This document shows, piece after piece, positions 18,813 through 28,378 of a DNA stretch of 32,664 nucleotides. Position numbers and translations under genes: made by a program. Below the pieces are notes generated by a model. That model searched no databases, was not told the origin of the DNA, and saw nothing but the letters and a program-made list of their open reading frames with translations. Origin of the DNA: OCS116 cluster bacterium AG-435-F03 (GTDB lineage: Bacteria > Pseudomonadota > Alphaproteobacteria > MED-G09); the NCBI GenBank assembly GCA_003212795.1, contig QCOV01000001.1, positions 759,231-791,894 of the forward strand, in the 5' to 3' direction. Positions within the stretch are counted from its first letter, which is position 1; each line of letters opens with the position of its first letter.

Positions 18813-19767
18813 ATGGCAGTTTACACACATGTATCTTCAGAAGACTTAAACCTTTTTCTTAAAGACTATGAAATAGGCAAATTAATAGAATATGTAGGCA
18901 TTTCTGAAGGTGTTGAAAACACTAATTATAAATTAAAAACAGAAAAAGGTTCTTTTATTCTAACAATTTACGAAGATAGGGTCGAAAAAAAAGACATTCC
19001 CTTTTTTTCTCGAATATATGTTTTATTTATCATCAAATGGAATTAAATGCCCTCTTCCGTTAAGGAATAATAATAAACTGTTCTCAGAAATTATAGATAA
19101 ACCAGCATCGATATTAACTTTCTTGGATGGAGCATCAACTCTTTCCGTTACTGAAAAACAAGCCTATCAGCTTGGCCTTATTTTAGGAAAGATACACAAT
19201 ATTAGTGCCAGTTTAGAAATTAATAGAAAAAATCCAATGGGGTTGGAGATTTTTCCACAATTGATTAAAAATTCAAAAGCCACAGCAGAAAATTTTTCAA
19301 AAAATCTTAGTAAAAATATATATGAAGAATACGATAGGATAAGATCAAATTGGCCAAAAGATCTGCCCAGTGGAATTATTCACGCAGATCTTTTTCCAGA
19401 TAATATCCTTTTTCATGAGGATCAAATCTCCGGGGTTATAGACTTTAGTTTTTCATGTAATGATTTTTTATCTTACGACTTAAGTATATGTATCAATGCG
19501 TGGTGTTTTAAGGATGGTAAGTTTGATATCTTATTATCGCGAAACCTTTTAAATGGGTATCAAAAAGAGAGAAAACTAAGTAATGCGGAGATCGAAAAAT
19601 TACCCATATTATGTTCGGGTTCTGCTTTAAGATTTCTATTAACTCGACTTGTTGATTGGAGAGTTAACAATGAAAATGCAATGGTAACTCCTAAAAATCC
19701 AAATGAATTTATTAAAATTCTTGATTTTCACAAAGATATAAATAATCCTGAAGAATATGGCATTTAA
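18813..19767 (+). CDS. thrB: Homoserine kinase (APH-type), interrupted by a single-base frameshift
   Basis: Phosphorylates homoserine on the way to threonine. The family is the choline-kinase/APH-like ThrB of alphaproteobacteria, not the GHMP type. As read, the gene is broken. Residues 1-65 ([12 protein letters not shown] to KKDIPFF) are in one frame, and the rest, from [11 protein letters not shown] on, is in the +1 frame. The break is a run of seven T at 19002-19008; with six T the protein is a continuous 317 residues, the normal length. Both halves are otherwise intact, including the kinase motif [14 protein letters not shown] and GVIDFSFSC. There is no other damage, so a sequencing or assembly indel is the simplest cause. 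The stop overlaps the rnhA ATG by one base (TAATG). Confidence 0.88.
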
Positions 19768-20201
19768 TGAATAAAAAAGTTGATATATATACTGACGGCG
19801 CATGTTCAGGAAATCCTGGTCCTGGTGGCTGGGGTGTTCTTATTGAAATAGATAATGAAAATATAGAGCTATCAGGTGGAGATAGAGAAACTACAAATAA
19901 TCGTATGGAGCTTATGGCTGCAATTAAGGCACTAGAAGAAATAGATAAAGATTATGAAATCACCCTATATACAGACTCCAATTATGTAAAAGATGGAATA
20001 ACAAGTTGGATATCGAATTGGAAAAAAAATAATTGGAAAACAGCCAGTAAAAAAGATGTAAAAAATAAGGAATTATGGATGCGTCTTGATGAAGTTATAA
20101 AAGATAAAAATATATCTTGGGTTTGGGTTAAAGGTCACGCTGGTAATGCAGGAAACGAGCAAGCAGATTATCTTGCTCGTTCAGCATTAGAAAAATTATA
20201 A
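19767..20201 (+). CDS. rnhA: Ribonuclease HI
   Basis: Degrades the RNA strand of RNA-DNA hybrids, for example at Okazaki primers and R-loops. All catalytic residues are visible: Asp10 ([16 protein letters not shown]), Glu48 (NNRMELMAA), Asp70 (LYTDSNYV), His124 and Asp134 ([14 protein letters not shown]). Length 144 residues, close to the E. coli enzyme. It is translationally coupled to thrB by a one-base overlap. Its stop overlaps the convergent peroxiredoxin gene by 6 bases. The window thus holds both RNase H classes. Confidence 0.96.
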   Translation: MNKKVDIYTDGACSGNPGPGGWGVLIEIDNENIELSGGDRETTNNRMELMAAIKALEEIDKDYEITLYTDSNYVKDGITSWISNWKKNNWKTASKKDVKNKELWMRLDEVIKDKNISWVWVKGHAGNAGNEQADYLARSALEKL

Positions 20202-20681
20202 TTGACTAAGAATAGTTTCCGCACTTGATGTGGCAACTTCTCCTGGGTTTTCTTCAACATTAAGTTTTGTTAGTGAATTATCATCAATTATCATCGAATA
20301 TCTTAATGATCTTTTGCCTAGACCAAAACCTGAGCCATCCATGGATAATCCAAGCGCTTCAGTAAGTTCACCATTACCATCACCAACCATAAGCATTTTA
20401 TCTCCTGTTCCCTTATCATTGCCCCATGCAGCCATTACAAAAGGGTCATTTACTGATAAACAAACTATTTGATCTACACCTTTACCTAGAATTTCATCAG
20501 AATTATCTATAAAACCTGGCAAATGATGCATTGAGCAACCTGGGGTAAATGCCCCAGGAACTGCGAAAAGAACTGATCTTTTTCCTGAGAATAATTCACT
20601 TGTTGTTATAGGTGTTGGTCCTGCATCAGTCATATGATGGACAGTTGCTTCAGGAATTTTATCTCCTTCTTGTATAGCCAT
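20196..20681 (-). CDS. Peroxiredoxin, Prx5-like
   Basis: Thiol peroxidase that reduces hydrogen peroxide and organic peroxides in the cytoplasm. The peroxidatic cysteine is Cys49 in [10 protein letters not shown], the PxxxTxxC motif. A second cysteine, Cys74 (QIVCLSV), is at the position conserved in the Prx5 group but is not a certain resolving residue. The 161 residues and the C-terminal [17 protein letters not shown] fit the Prx5/type II group, which commonly uses glutathione or glutaredoxin. An AGGAG site precedes the ATG. It follows ispH-thrB-rnhA in many alphaproteobacteria, here on the opposite strand, convergent with rnhA. Confidence 0.93.
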   Translation of the reverse strand: MAIQEGDKIPEATVHHMTDAGPTPITTSELFSGKRSVLFAVPGAFTPGCSMHHLPGFIDNSDEILGKGVDQIVCLSVNDPFVMAAWGNDKGTGDKMLMVGDGNGELTEALGLSMDGSGFGLGKRSLRYSMIIDDNSLTKLNVEENPGEVATSSAETILSQL

Positions 20682-20781
20682 AATTTTCTCCTAATAAATT
20701 TAAATTGATTTTATACCTGCTTATGCAAGTTTCTTAGTATATATATTATGATATAAATTAGTCACTAGTTTTTGAAGAAAA

Positions 20782-21345
20782 ATGGATAAAAATATTACAT
20801 TTGAAGGAAGCTTACTAATTGCTTCAAAATCAATGCCTGATCCAAGGTTTTCTAAATCAGTAATATTATTAATTAATTTTTCATCCGATGGTGCAATGGG
20901 AATTGTATTAAATAGACCGCATAAAATAAATTTAAAAGATGTCCTCAAAGATATGAATATAAGTCAAATAAGTTCAAATACTTATATTCCAATTTTTAAT
21001 GGAGGGCCTGTTTCAATCGATAAAGGTTTTTTATTGCATAATTCAGATATAATTTTGGAAGACAGCATTGAGATAAATGGTGCAAATTGTTTTCTAAATT
21101 CGTCTAAAGATTCTTTATCTTCATTATGTATGGAAGAAATTAACTCTGGAGTAAATTTATATCTCGGATGTTGCGGTTGGTCTCCAGGACAACTAGAAAA
21201 CGAACTAAAATCAAACGATTGGATAATATCAAATGCTGATGAAAATTTAATTTTTGATGATAATTATAACGATATGTGGAAAAGAGCAATTGAAGGAATA
21301 GGTTTTAATATAAATAATCTATCAAATGACAGTGGATTAGCTTAA
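20782..21345 (+). CDS. YqgE/AlgH family protein
   Basis: A 187-residue protein of the widespread YqgE/AlgH family, whose biochemical role is not settled; AlgH was linked to alginate regulation in Pseudomonas. Family hallmarks are SLLIASKSMPDPRFSKSVILL near the N-terminus, GAMGIVLNRP near residues 38-47, the NGGPVS element, YLGCCGWSPGQLENEL and the C-terminal MWKRAIEGIG. The gene is divergent from the peroxiredoxin gene across 100 bases, in which I could not fix a promoter with confidence. Only a weak GAAG precedes the ATG. The stop shares a TTAA palindrome with the convergent dipeptidase gene. Confidence 0.92.
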   Translation: MDKNITFEGSLLIASKSMPDPRFSKSVILLINFSSDGAMGIVLNRPHKINLKDVLKDMNISQISSNTYIPIFNGGPVSIDKGFLLHNSDIILEDSIEINGANCFLNSSKDSLSSLCMEEINSGVNLYLGCCGWSPGQLENELKSNDWIISNADENLIFDDNYNDMWKRAIEGIGFNINNLSNDSGLA

Positions 21346-22538
21346 GTATTGCTAGCAATATCTTCAACTCTCTTCCAAACACGAAGAATATTTCCACCCC
21401 AAATTTTTTCAATTTCTTTAGGTGAATAACCTCTTTCTTTTAACTTGCGAGTTAATAGTTTAGTCTCTGATGCATCAATCCATCCGCTAATTCCTCCTCC
21501 TCCACCAAAGTCAGAGGAAATACCTACATAATCAACACCTATAAGATCAACAACATAATCTATGTGATCTATAAAATCATCAATGTCTGGCATTGGGAAT
21601 TCCATATTGATATTTTCTATCCCCTCAAGATATTCTCTTTTATTTGAGTGTAATGATGGGTTAAAACTTTTATCACCGTAAAGTTTTGCAACCTTATTAC
21701 CGAGACTGATTATAGAGTTAAATCGATCATTGTTAACTCTAACATAATTTGCAAATGCTGTTATTTGAATAACACCCTCATTTTCCTTAAGTGCAAAAAG
21801 TAATTCGTCAGATATATTTCTAGGATGGTCTGCAATTGATTTTACACATGAATGAGAGGCAATGACTGGTGCTGATGAAAATTTTATTGCCTCAAGTGAA
21901 GCTTTATCTGAAATATGACTAATATCAATCATCATTCCGAGCTCATTCATTCTTTTTATAGCTTTTTTTCCAAAAGCTGAAATTCCACCATGTAATTCCT
22001 CTTCATCATTTAACCTTTTACTTGGTATTGAGCTGTCAGCTATCTGATTATGACCTATATGAGTTAATGTCATATATCGAGCTCCAAGAGAATAATAATG
22101 GTCTAACAATGATAAATCCTCACCAATTACATATCCATTTTCTATTCCAATTGCAGCTGATAAAAGATTATTATTTTTTAATTGAATAATATCTTCTGGC
22201 GCCAAGGCAAGTCCAATTTGATTAGAGTATGTTTTAGTCATTTTTGAAATTGCTAAAAATTTTTTTTCAGCAAGAAGCTTTGCTTTTTCAAATCCTGCTA
22301 TGTCCAATGGTCCTTGGGGAACATAAACGACAAAAAAACCAGAATCTAAACCACCCTTTTTCATTTTATCTAAATCAACCTGCATATCAGTAATTTTACC
22401 AGGATCATGTTGAGGGTTTTCCATATAATCAAAAGGAATATCAATATGCGAATCAATTGTAATAACTTGAGACAGCAAAGGTGTACTTAAGAAGCAAAAT
22501 AAAAATAAGATAAATATGGGATTTCTAAGTTTAAACAT
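21342..22538 (-). CDS. Secreted membrane dipeptidase (peptidase M19)
   Basis: Zinc-dependent dipeptidase of the renal dipeptidase family, which splits dipeptides and sometimes D-amino-acid or lactam substrates. Residues 1-23 form a signal peptide (LFLFCFLSTPLLS then Q), so it acts in the periplasm. Zinc ligands can be followed: His31 and Asp33 (DSHID), Glu133 (GIENGY), His208 (DISHIS) and His229 (IASHS). The DYVGISSDFGGGGG stretch near the C-terminus is typical. Length 398 residues, normal. Its ATG lies inside the last codons of thrC (8-base overlap), so the two are co-translated. No functional link to threonine synthesis is evident. Confidence 0.93.
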   Translation of the reverse strand: MFKLRNPIFILFLFCFLSTPLLSQVITIDSHIDIPFDYMENPQHDPGKITDMQVDLDKMKKGGLDSGFFVVYVPQGPLDIAGFEKAKLLAEKKFLAISKMTKTYSNQIGLALAPEDIIQLKNNNLLSAAIGIENGYVIGEDLSLLDHYYSLGARYMTLTHIGHNQIADSSIPSKRLNDEEELHGGISAFGKKAIKRMNELGMMIDISHISDKASLEAIKFSSAPVIASHSCVKSIADHPRNISDELLFALKENEGVIQITAFANYVRVNNDRFNSIISLGNKVAKLYGDKSFNPSLHSNKREYLEGIENINMEFPMPDIDDFIDHIDYVVDLIGVDYVGISSDFGGGGGISGWIDASETKLLTRKLKERGYSPKEIEKIWGGNILRVWKRVEDIASNT

Positions 22539-23907
22539 TTGAGTGCTTTCTTATAAAGCTTATTAAAGCTTCTGAATTATTTTCTAATTGAGTAAACCTC
22601 TCTTTTTTATTAATTATATTTTTTAGTCTATCAGGAATTTCTGGCTCAAAACCTATTGCATCAATAACCGCTTTAGAGAATTTAGCAGGATGGGCTGTTC
22701 CTAAATTAACCATCGGTACATCAAAATTTAATTCACTTACAGATGCATAAAATCCCACTGCGGTATGTGGATCAAGAATTATATTAGAAGCTTTATGAAT
22801 CCGTGAAATCGTATCTTTTACTTTTTCTTCACTTGCTTTACCTGATTTAAAATCATTTCTAATATAGGTAAGAGTATCATTATCTATTCTAAAACCATTA
22901 TTTTCCTTTAATTCTTTAAATAGATTTCTTAATTTTTCTGGGTCCCTATCTAAAGATTCAAACAATAACCTCTCAAAATTACTTGAAATTTGAATATCCA
23001 TACTTGGAGATGTAGTAGCCTTTACTTCTTCTTGAAAGTAGTCACCATTAGATATCGCTCGATCTAAAATATCATTATCATTTGTTGCAACAATTAATTT
23101 ATCAATAGGTAATCCCATTTTTTTTGCGACCCATCCGGCTAAAACATCTCCAAAATTTCCTGTTGGTACTGAAAAAGAAACTCTATTTGATTGTAATTGC
23201 TGAAATGTTGAAAAATAGTAAACAATTTGGGCTGCTACGCGCGCCCAATTTATTGAATTAATTGCACCAAGACTCACCTCTTCTTTAAATTCAAGATTTT
23301 GGAATAGATGTTTCACAAGGTTTTGACAATCATCAAAAGTTCCGTCAATTTCAATTGGATAAATGCTTGTGCTATCAACAGTTGTCATTTGTTTTCTTTG
23401 TATTTCAGATACTCTTCCTTTTGGAAATAATATAAAAACAGTGCAATGTTTATTATTCTTAAAAGCTTCAATCGCGGCACTACCAGTATCTCCTGAAGTA
23501 GCGCCTAATATAGTTATTGATTTATTTTTCTTACTTAAAGAAGTTTCAAAAAATTGAGCTAATAAAAGCATGGCAAAATCTTTAAAAGCAAGGGTTGGCC
23601 CATGAAAAAGTTCTAATAAATAGTTTCCTTTTTCAACTTCTTTCAACCCAATTGCTTCTTTCGAAGGAAAATGACTATAAGCCTGACTAGCAATATCGTT
23701 TAAATCTTCATAACTTAAAAAGCCTTTAACAAAAGGATAAATAACATATGCTGCCTGTTCAGAATATGATGTTGTAGGTAGCTCTTTGTAATCTAACTTT
23801 GGCCATTCTTTTGGAATATAAAGACCACCATCATTTGCAAGTCCAGATAAAAGAACATCTTCAAAACCTAACTCAGGGGCCTTTCCTCTTGTAGAAATAT
23901 ATTTCAT
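22531..23907 (-). CDS. thrC: Threonine synthase
   Basis: PLP enzyme that converts O-phosphohomoserine to threonine, the step after ThrB. The PLP lysine is Lys109 in FHGPTLAFKDFAMLLLAQFF (101-120). The phosphate cradle reads GATSGDTGSAAIEAF, and the N-terminus YISTRGKAPELGFEDVLLSGLANDGGLY region is typical of the long proteobacterial/fungal class (458 residues). The presence of an intact ThrC in the window is a reason to think the thrB frameshift is not real gene loss. No Shine-Dalgarno sequence is seen before the ATG. The gene is divergent from the MBL-fold gene across 84 bases of very AT-rich sequence. Confidence 0.95.
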   Translation of the reverse strand: MKYISTRGKAPELGFEDVLLSGLANDGGLYIPKEWPKLDYKELPTTSYSEQAAYVIYPFVKGFLSYEDLNDIASQAYSHFPSKEAIGLKEVEKGNYLLELFHGPTLAFKDFAMLLLAQFFETSLSKKNKSITILGATSGDTGSAAIEAFKNNKHCTVFILFPKGRVSEIQRKQMTTVDSTSIYPIEIDGTFDDCQNLVKHLFQNLEFKEEVSLGAINSINWARVAAQIVYYFSTFQQLQSNRVSFSVPTGNFGDVLAGWVAKKMGLPIDKLIVATNDNDILDRAISNGDYFQEEVKATTSPSMDIQISSNFERLLFESLDRDPEKLRNLFKELKENNGFRIDNDTLTYIRNDFKSGKASEEKVKDTISRIHKASNIILDPHTAVGFYASVSELNFDVPMVNLGTAHPAKFSKAVIDAIGFEPEIPDRLKNIINKKERFTQLENNSEALISFIRKHSNV

Positions 23908-23991
23908 AATATTTATTAATTTATTACTTTAAGTTATTCTTATAAGATTATTATCAGTTTTTGTTTTTTATGGGAAATATTCATTAAACTA

Positions 23992-24876
23992 ATGGAACTA
24001 GAAAAATTTATAAAATCAATTGAATATGGAGTTTGCGACCAATTAACGCCACTTGTAAGGAGAGTAATTGCTAACAATCCAGGCGGTTTTACTTTCACTG
24101 GCACAGGTACGTATATCATAGGCAATAAAAATATAGCCGTAATAGATCCAGGGCCTATTGATAATGACCATTATAATGCATTAATAAAGGCGACATCAGG
24201 ACAAGAAATTACTCATATACTTTTAACACACAACCATAATGATCACTCACCTCTTGCGAAAAAATTAAAATCTGAAACTGGAGCAAAGATATATTATAAA
24301 AATTTAAGTAATGTTGAGCTTGCTCAAGATGATTTCGAGGAGGGTTATGATCGAAATATAGAAGGTGATATAGAATTAAAAGATGGTGATAAAATAGAGA
24401 CTAATGAATGGTCAATTGAAGCTATACATACCCCTGGTCACACATCAAACCATATTTGTTATGCCTTATTAGATGAAAATATTTTATTCTCTGGCGATCA
24501 TGTAATGGGCTGGTCTACTACAGTTATTGTTCCCCCTGATGGCGATATGGAAGATTATATTATTTCTTTAGAAAAATTGCTTTCTCGAAGAGAAGAGAAA
24601 TTTTTTCCAACTCATGGTCCAATTATTGATGAGCCTAAAAAGTTAGTCTCAGACTATATATCTCATAGACTAAACCGTGAAAAACAGATTATTGATGCTA
24701 TAAAAAAGGGAAATAATAAGATCTCAGAAATAGTAAAGATGATTTATAAAGATGTTGATAAATCACTTCATCCCGCCGCAGCAATGTCGACCCTCGCTCA
24801 TTTAAAAAGAATGGAAAACAATCAAGAAGTTACTGTGCAAGGAAGAGATTTAGAAGGTATTTATAATTTAGCTTAA
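23992..24876 (+). CDS. MBL-fold metallohydrolase, LACTB2-like
   Basis: Metallo-beta-lactamase-fold hydrolase of 294 residues with the zinc motif HNHNDH at 80-85, a second histidine in HTPGHTSNH (about 147-155), SGDHVMGWS near 168-176 and a last histidine in FFPTHGP. The C-terminal 70 residues form a small helical/winged-helix tail as in LACTB2-like proteins. Members have been given endoribonuclease, thioesterase or glyoxalase-like roles; the substrate cannot be read here. It stands alone, divergent from thrC, without an evident ribosome site. It stops 7 bases from the end of the convergent oxidoreductase fusion gene. Confidence 0.88.
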   Translation: MELEKFIKSIEYGVCDQLTPLVRRVIANNPGGFTFTGTGTYIIGNKNIAVIDPGPIDNDHYNALIKATSGQEITHILLTHNHNDHSPLAKKLKSETGAKIYYKNLSNVELAQDDFEEGYDRNIEGDIELKDGDKIETNEWSIEAIHTPGHTSNHICYALLDENILFSGDHVMGWSTTVIVPPDGDMEDYIISLEKLLSRREEKFFPTHGPIIDEPKKLVSDYISHRLNREKQIIDAIKKGNNKISEIVKMIYKDVDKSLHPAAAMSTLAHLKRMENNQEVTVQGRDLEGIYNLA

Positions 24877-24883
24877 GTCTAAA

Positions 24884-26881
24884 TTAGTTTAAATCTAACC
24901 ATCGCATTTCCTCTTTGGTAAGTTGAACTTTTAAGGAATTAACAGAGCTTTCAGTTTCTATAAAATTTCTAGGCCCAATTAGAGGAAACACTGGAAAATC
25001 TTGATTTAAAACATAAGCTAGAGCAATCTCTATTGGTTCAAATCCTTTTTCCTTAGCCATTGCAAAACATCTATCTCTTTTCATTAAATTTTCTTTACTA
25101 TGCCATACTCTTTTTTGTTCATCTAAGTTTGGGTCTGCAGGATGATAAGATTCTTTTTCTGAAGTATCTTTTAGAAAAAAACCTCTAGCTTGACTTGACC
25201 AAGGAAACAAAGGAATATTTTTTTTCTTCAAAAATTTCCTAAAATCTTTACCTGAAGAGCTTTCACACCCTGGCCAGACCGGCTCTATCATATGAGCTAA
25301 ACTAAAATTATTACTCAATGCTTCAAACGGAGTTTTATTACTATTATCAGCATAATCAATAGCCTCCTGGAACCTCTTTAAAGACCAATTAGATGCTCCA
25401 AATATTTTTATTAATCCCTCATCCTTTAATTCATTTAAGACATCAATAAACTCTTTAACAGGAACATCTTGATTATCTCTATGTAAGCAATAAATATCTA
25501 TGTAGTCTATTTTCAATCGAGATAAACTCTTAAGAAGCTGATCGCGAATTATTTCAGGATAACAGTGAGGCGTGTGAGCACCTTTACCTAGAACAATAAC
25601 ATCATTTTCTAGGTTTCTAGAATTTATCCATCTACCAAGATGCTCATCACTTTTTCCATCATTATAAATAAATGCAGTATCAAATACATTGCCTCCAATC
25701 GAGTAAAAGTGATCAAACATTGAAAAAGCATGATTTGTATCTATCTGATTATCACATCCGAAAACCAACTTCGAAACTTTACTATCTAAACCTTCAATTT
25801 TTATTTTGGGAATTAAATTTTCTTTATTATTAAATAAGGATTTATTAAAGGATGATAAGTTATTCTCAGGCTCATCAAAATCATATCTTACACCTGCAAG
25901 TCTTCTCCATTCATCTAGACATACAGCGTTACCATATGAGTCTTTATGAGATATTTTTATGCTTTCAATATTATTTTTTAGACATTCATCAAAATGATTG
26001 ATCTCATTTATATAAATTTTACCCATAGCATCTATATTTATTTCAGAAATTTTTTTATCACCTTCTTTAAGAATTAAAGAGTTATTATCATTATTATATT
26101 CACCACAATGCCAAGGATCTCTAACTAAAAGAGTTCTTTTTCCATCTGTAACCTCAACAGAATTATCTAAATTTTCTTTTATTGATGAGGATAGATAAGC
26201 TAATGATCCATCTGAAAAAGTTAATTTCGCTTCAGATGATAAATCAATTCCATGTTCATTTATCTCAGATTGAACTTCATATTCTTCTGGATCCATAAAT
26301 TCTTTACCGTTTATGAGCCCAACTATCATTCTTGCCATAGATAAAGGGTAGCAACCGATATCTAAAATAGATCCACCCCCAAGTTTCGGATTAAGTAATC
26401 GGTGGTCTTCTTTGACATTAGCTGCAAACCCAAAGCTTGCTTTTATTTCAATTTTTTTACCTTCGAAGTTTTCTTGAACTAATTCTCTAATTTTATCGGT
26501 TTGAGGATGCATCCGATACATAAAAGCTTCCATTAGAAGTAATTGCTTTTTCTTGGCAAGGTTAATTAACAACATTGCCTCTGAAGAATTCATTGTAAGA
26601 GGCTTTTCGCAAAGAACAGATTTGCCATTCATTAATGCCTTATAAGATAATTCAAAATGTGATGTATGAGGAGTAGAGATATATATAGAATTAATATCTT
26701 TATCATCTAAAAGCTTTTGATAATCATCAAAACCAATACAATTATAAGTTGAGGCAAATAAATCAGCAGAATCTTTTGATCGACTTCCAACGGCTAATAA
26801 AGTTGATCTGTCGGTCTCTTTAATGGCTGATGCGAAAGTTTTAGCTATGTTACCAGTGCCTAGAATACCCCAGTTAGTCAT
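24884..26881 (-). CDS. Two-domain oxidoreductase: Gfo/Idh/MocA fused to aldo/keto reductase
   Basis: A 665-residue fusion of two NAD(P)-dependent enzymes. Residues 1-335 are a Gfo/Idh/MocA oxidoreductase: GILGTGNIA (5-13), CEKPLTMN (91-98) with Lys93, and GGGSILDIGCYPL (168-180) with Asp174. Residues 365-665 are an aldo/keto reductase with the full catalytic set Asp401, Tyr406, Lys433 and His467, ending in LIGPRNFIETESSVNSL. A linker of about 30 polar residues joins them. Both halves look active, so the protein may carry out two linked redox steps on one substrate, such as a sugar or polyol; this is inference. The open frame is continuous and no internal start is obvious. Last gene of the eight-gene minus-strand run, 12 bases after the MAPEG gene. 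Confidence 0.88.
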   Translation of the reverse strand: MTNWGILGTGNIAKTFASAIKETDRSTLLAVGSRSKDSADLFASTYNCIGFDDYQKLLDDKDINSIYISTPHTSHFELSYKALMNGKSVLCEKPLTMNSSEAMLLINLAKKKQLLLMEAFMYRMHPQTDKIRELVQENFEGKKIEIKASFGFAANVKEDHRLLNPKLGGGSILDIGCYPLSMARMIVGLINGKEFMDPEEYEVQSEINEHGIDLSSEAKLTFSDGSLAYLSSSIKENLDNSVEVTDGKRTLLVRDPWHCGEYNNDNNSLILKEGDKKISEINIDAMGKIYINEINHFDECLKNNIESIKISHKDSYGNAVCLDEWRRLAGVRYDFDEPENNLSSFNKSLFNNKENLIPKIKIEGLDSKVSKLVFGCDNQIDTNHAFSMFDHFYSIGGNVFDTAFIYNDGKSDEHLGRWINSRNLENDVIVLGKGAHTPHCYPEIIRDQLLKSLSRLKIDYIDIYCLHRDNQDVPVKEFIDVLNELKDEGLIKIFGASNWSLKRFQEAIDYADNSNKTPFEALSNNFSLAHMIEPVWPGCESSSGKDFRKFLKKKNIPLFPWSSQARGFFLKDTSEKESYHPADPNLDEQKRVWHSKENLMKRDRCFAMAKEKGFEPIEIALAYVLNQDFPVFPLIGPRNFIETESSVNSLKVQLTKEEMRWLDLN

Positions 26882-26893
26882 TCAAAAACTCTT

Positions 26894-27289
26894 TTAAGAA
26901 ACAATTTTTATAATAAAACCAATTAATGATCCAAGAACATAAATATATATTGGCGGCATACTGAAATATAAACCAGGACCTCTTTTTTCAGCATCTTTAT
27001 AATAATCTAATGCGTACTTTATTCGTCCTATTGGCCATACAATGCCAATAATAAATGCCCAAATAGGATCAACTGCAAATGAAAATAGCCATAAACCAGG
27101 TAAAAACAATACTAAATGCTCAATAGTATTATGATGAACCCTAACTTTTCTTAAATATTCTTCAGGGCCATCATGTGAAGGGGCTTTAATACCATATTTC
27201 GCTCTCGCTAATCCTGCTTGTAAAAGTGTAAAATAATAAACCAATAAAGCAACGCTACTTAAAAGACCTGGGTAAATAAAGTTTTCCAT
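26894..27289 (-). CDS. MAPEG family membrane protein
   Basis: A 131-residue integral membrane protein of the MAPEG superfamily (microsomal glutathione S-transferase-like). It has four predicted helices and the family motif around RVHHNTIEHLVLFLPGLW (50-67), with Arg50, Asn54 and Glu57. Bacterial members may conjugate glutathione to, or reduce, hydrophobic electrophiles, but many are uncharacterised. A good AAGAGG site precedes the ATG. It lies between the phosphotransferase (17 bases) and the fusion oxidoreductase (12 bases), so is probably co-transcribed. gshA elsewhere in the window shows that the cell makes the glutathione precursor. Confidence 0.85.
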   Translation of the reverse strand: MENFIYPGLLSSVALLVYYFTLLQAGLARAKYGIKAPSHDGPEEYLRKVRVHHNTIEHLVLFLPGLWLFSFAVDPIWAFIIGIVWPIGRIKYALDYYKDAEKRGPGLYFSMPPIYIYVLGSLIGFIIKIVS

Positions 27290-27306
27290 TTTTAACCTCT
27301 TATTTA

Positions 27307-28377
27307 TTAATTATTTGCGTCAAATTCAGATTTTAGAAAATTTGAAATATAATTATTTTTATAAAAATCGCTTTCTAATGGCATTATATTATTAAATACA
27401 AGCTTCTTTGCAACGCGTACCATTATTACTGAAAACTTTAACAAAGAAAATATTCTATAGTAATTATAATTTTCTGTAGAAAATCCAGTATGCTCTGACC
27501 AAAGCGCTAAAGCTTCCTCATAATCCATTGAACCTTCTAGCCTATCTACCGTTAAGCCTATGCTACTAGCATCATCCACTGCTAGACCCCATGCGATATC
27601 TGAAATTGGATCTCCGTATGTTGCCATTTCCCAATCCAACAAAGCAGAAGCCTTGAAATTATCATATAAAATATTGCCTGGACGAGAGTCCCCCCAACAT
27701 AGGCTTAATGTATTATTTTTTTTTGGTTTATTTTCTCTCAACCAGCTTAAAACATTATTGCATAAAGGATTATCTTCTCCGTCCATTCCCCAATCTAAAA
27801 AATTTTGATAATAATCAATATCAATATCCAGTGGATCATTGTTTCTATACTTTTTATCTAGCTCTTTTAATTTTAAATCATTGATATCCAATGTATGAAT
27901 TCGATTCAAATAATGTATCCACTCTGTCCAGATTTTTCTTCTATCTTCTTTATCAGCTTTACCAACCATTCCCTCTGGATCCATGTGGTATGGTGGATTA
28001 TCAGTTGGAGCTTCACCATTAATAAAATCCATAAGATAAAACTCGGAACCCAAAATACCATCGTTTGATTCATATAATATAATATTTGGCGTAGGAAAAC
28101 CTCTTTCAAATAAACATTTCATAATATCAACTTGTAATTTTAGGTTATATTCTGGAAAGACTTGATAATTAGTAGGCTTCAATCGTAAAACATAGTTTTT
28201 AATTTCATCATTTTCATTTAGGCTAAAAATAAAAGTTTCATTTGAAAACCCTGAGGCTGTAGAACTTTCATTTGCTGTAATTAAATGACCTTTATCTTTA
28301 AAATTATCTTGTTGCGTTAACCATTCTTTAAAGAGATTAAATTTTTCATCAAAATTTTTTTCAGTACTAACTGGCAT
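27307..28377 (-). CDS. Phosphotransferase family protein (APH/ACAD10-like kinase fold)
   Basis: Cytoplasmic small-molecule kinase of the aminoglycoside-phosphotransferase fold, in the group related to the kinase domain of ACAD10/ACAD11. Those mammalian proteins phosphorylate 4-hydroxyacyl-CoA. From the ATG at 28377 it has 356 residues. The catalytic loop reads CWGDSRPGNILYD, with Asp230 and Asn235, and the metal motif LLDWE has Asp248; the usual His before Gly-Asp is Trp, as in many relatives. A longer frame adds 16 hydrophobic residues and overlaps the previous gene, so is rejected. The ATG follows that gene's stop after one base (TAA-A-ATG). The substrate is unknown; the partner AttH/CrtC-like protein next door is the best hint. 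Confidence 0.83.
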   Translation of the reverse strand: MPVSTEKNFDEKFNLFKEWLTQQDNFKDKGHLITANESSTASGFSNETFIFSLNENDEIKNYVLRLKPTNYQVFPEYNLKLQVDIMKCLFERGFPTPNIILYESNDGILGSEFYLMDFINGEAPTDNPPYHMDPEGMVGKADKEDRRKIWTEWIHYLNRIHTLDINDLKLKELDKKYRNNDPLDIDIDYYQNFLDWGMDGEDNPLCNNVLSWLRENKPKKNNTLSLCWGDSRPGNILYDNFKASALLDWEMATYGDPISDIAWGLAVDDASSIGLTVDRLEGSMDYEEALALWSEHTGFSTENYNYYRIFSLLKFSVIMVRVAKKLVFNNIMPLESDFYKNNYISNFLKSEFDANN

Positions 28378-28378
28378 T

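Noticed and set aside
19002..19008. Programmed ribosomal frameshifting in thrB
   Set aside because: Homoserine kinase is not known to need recoding, and a homopolymer indel is much more likely; kept only as a minor alternative.
18813..19046. A separate 77-residue protein at the 5' end of thrB
   Set aside because: The sequence is the N-terminus of homoserine kinase up to residue 65, then frame-shifted nonsense; it belongs to one gene with the following frame.
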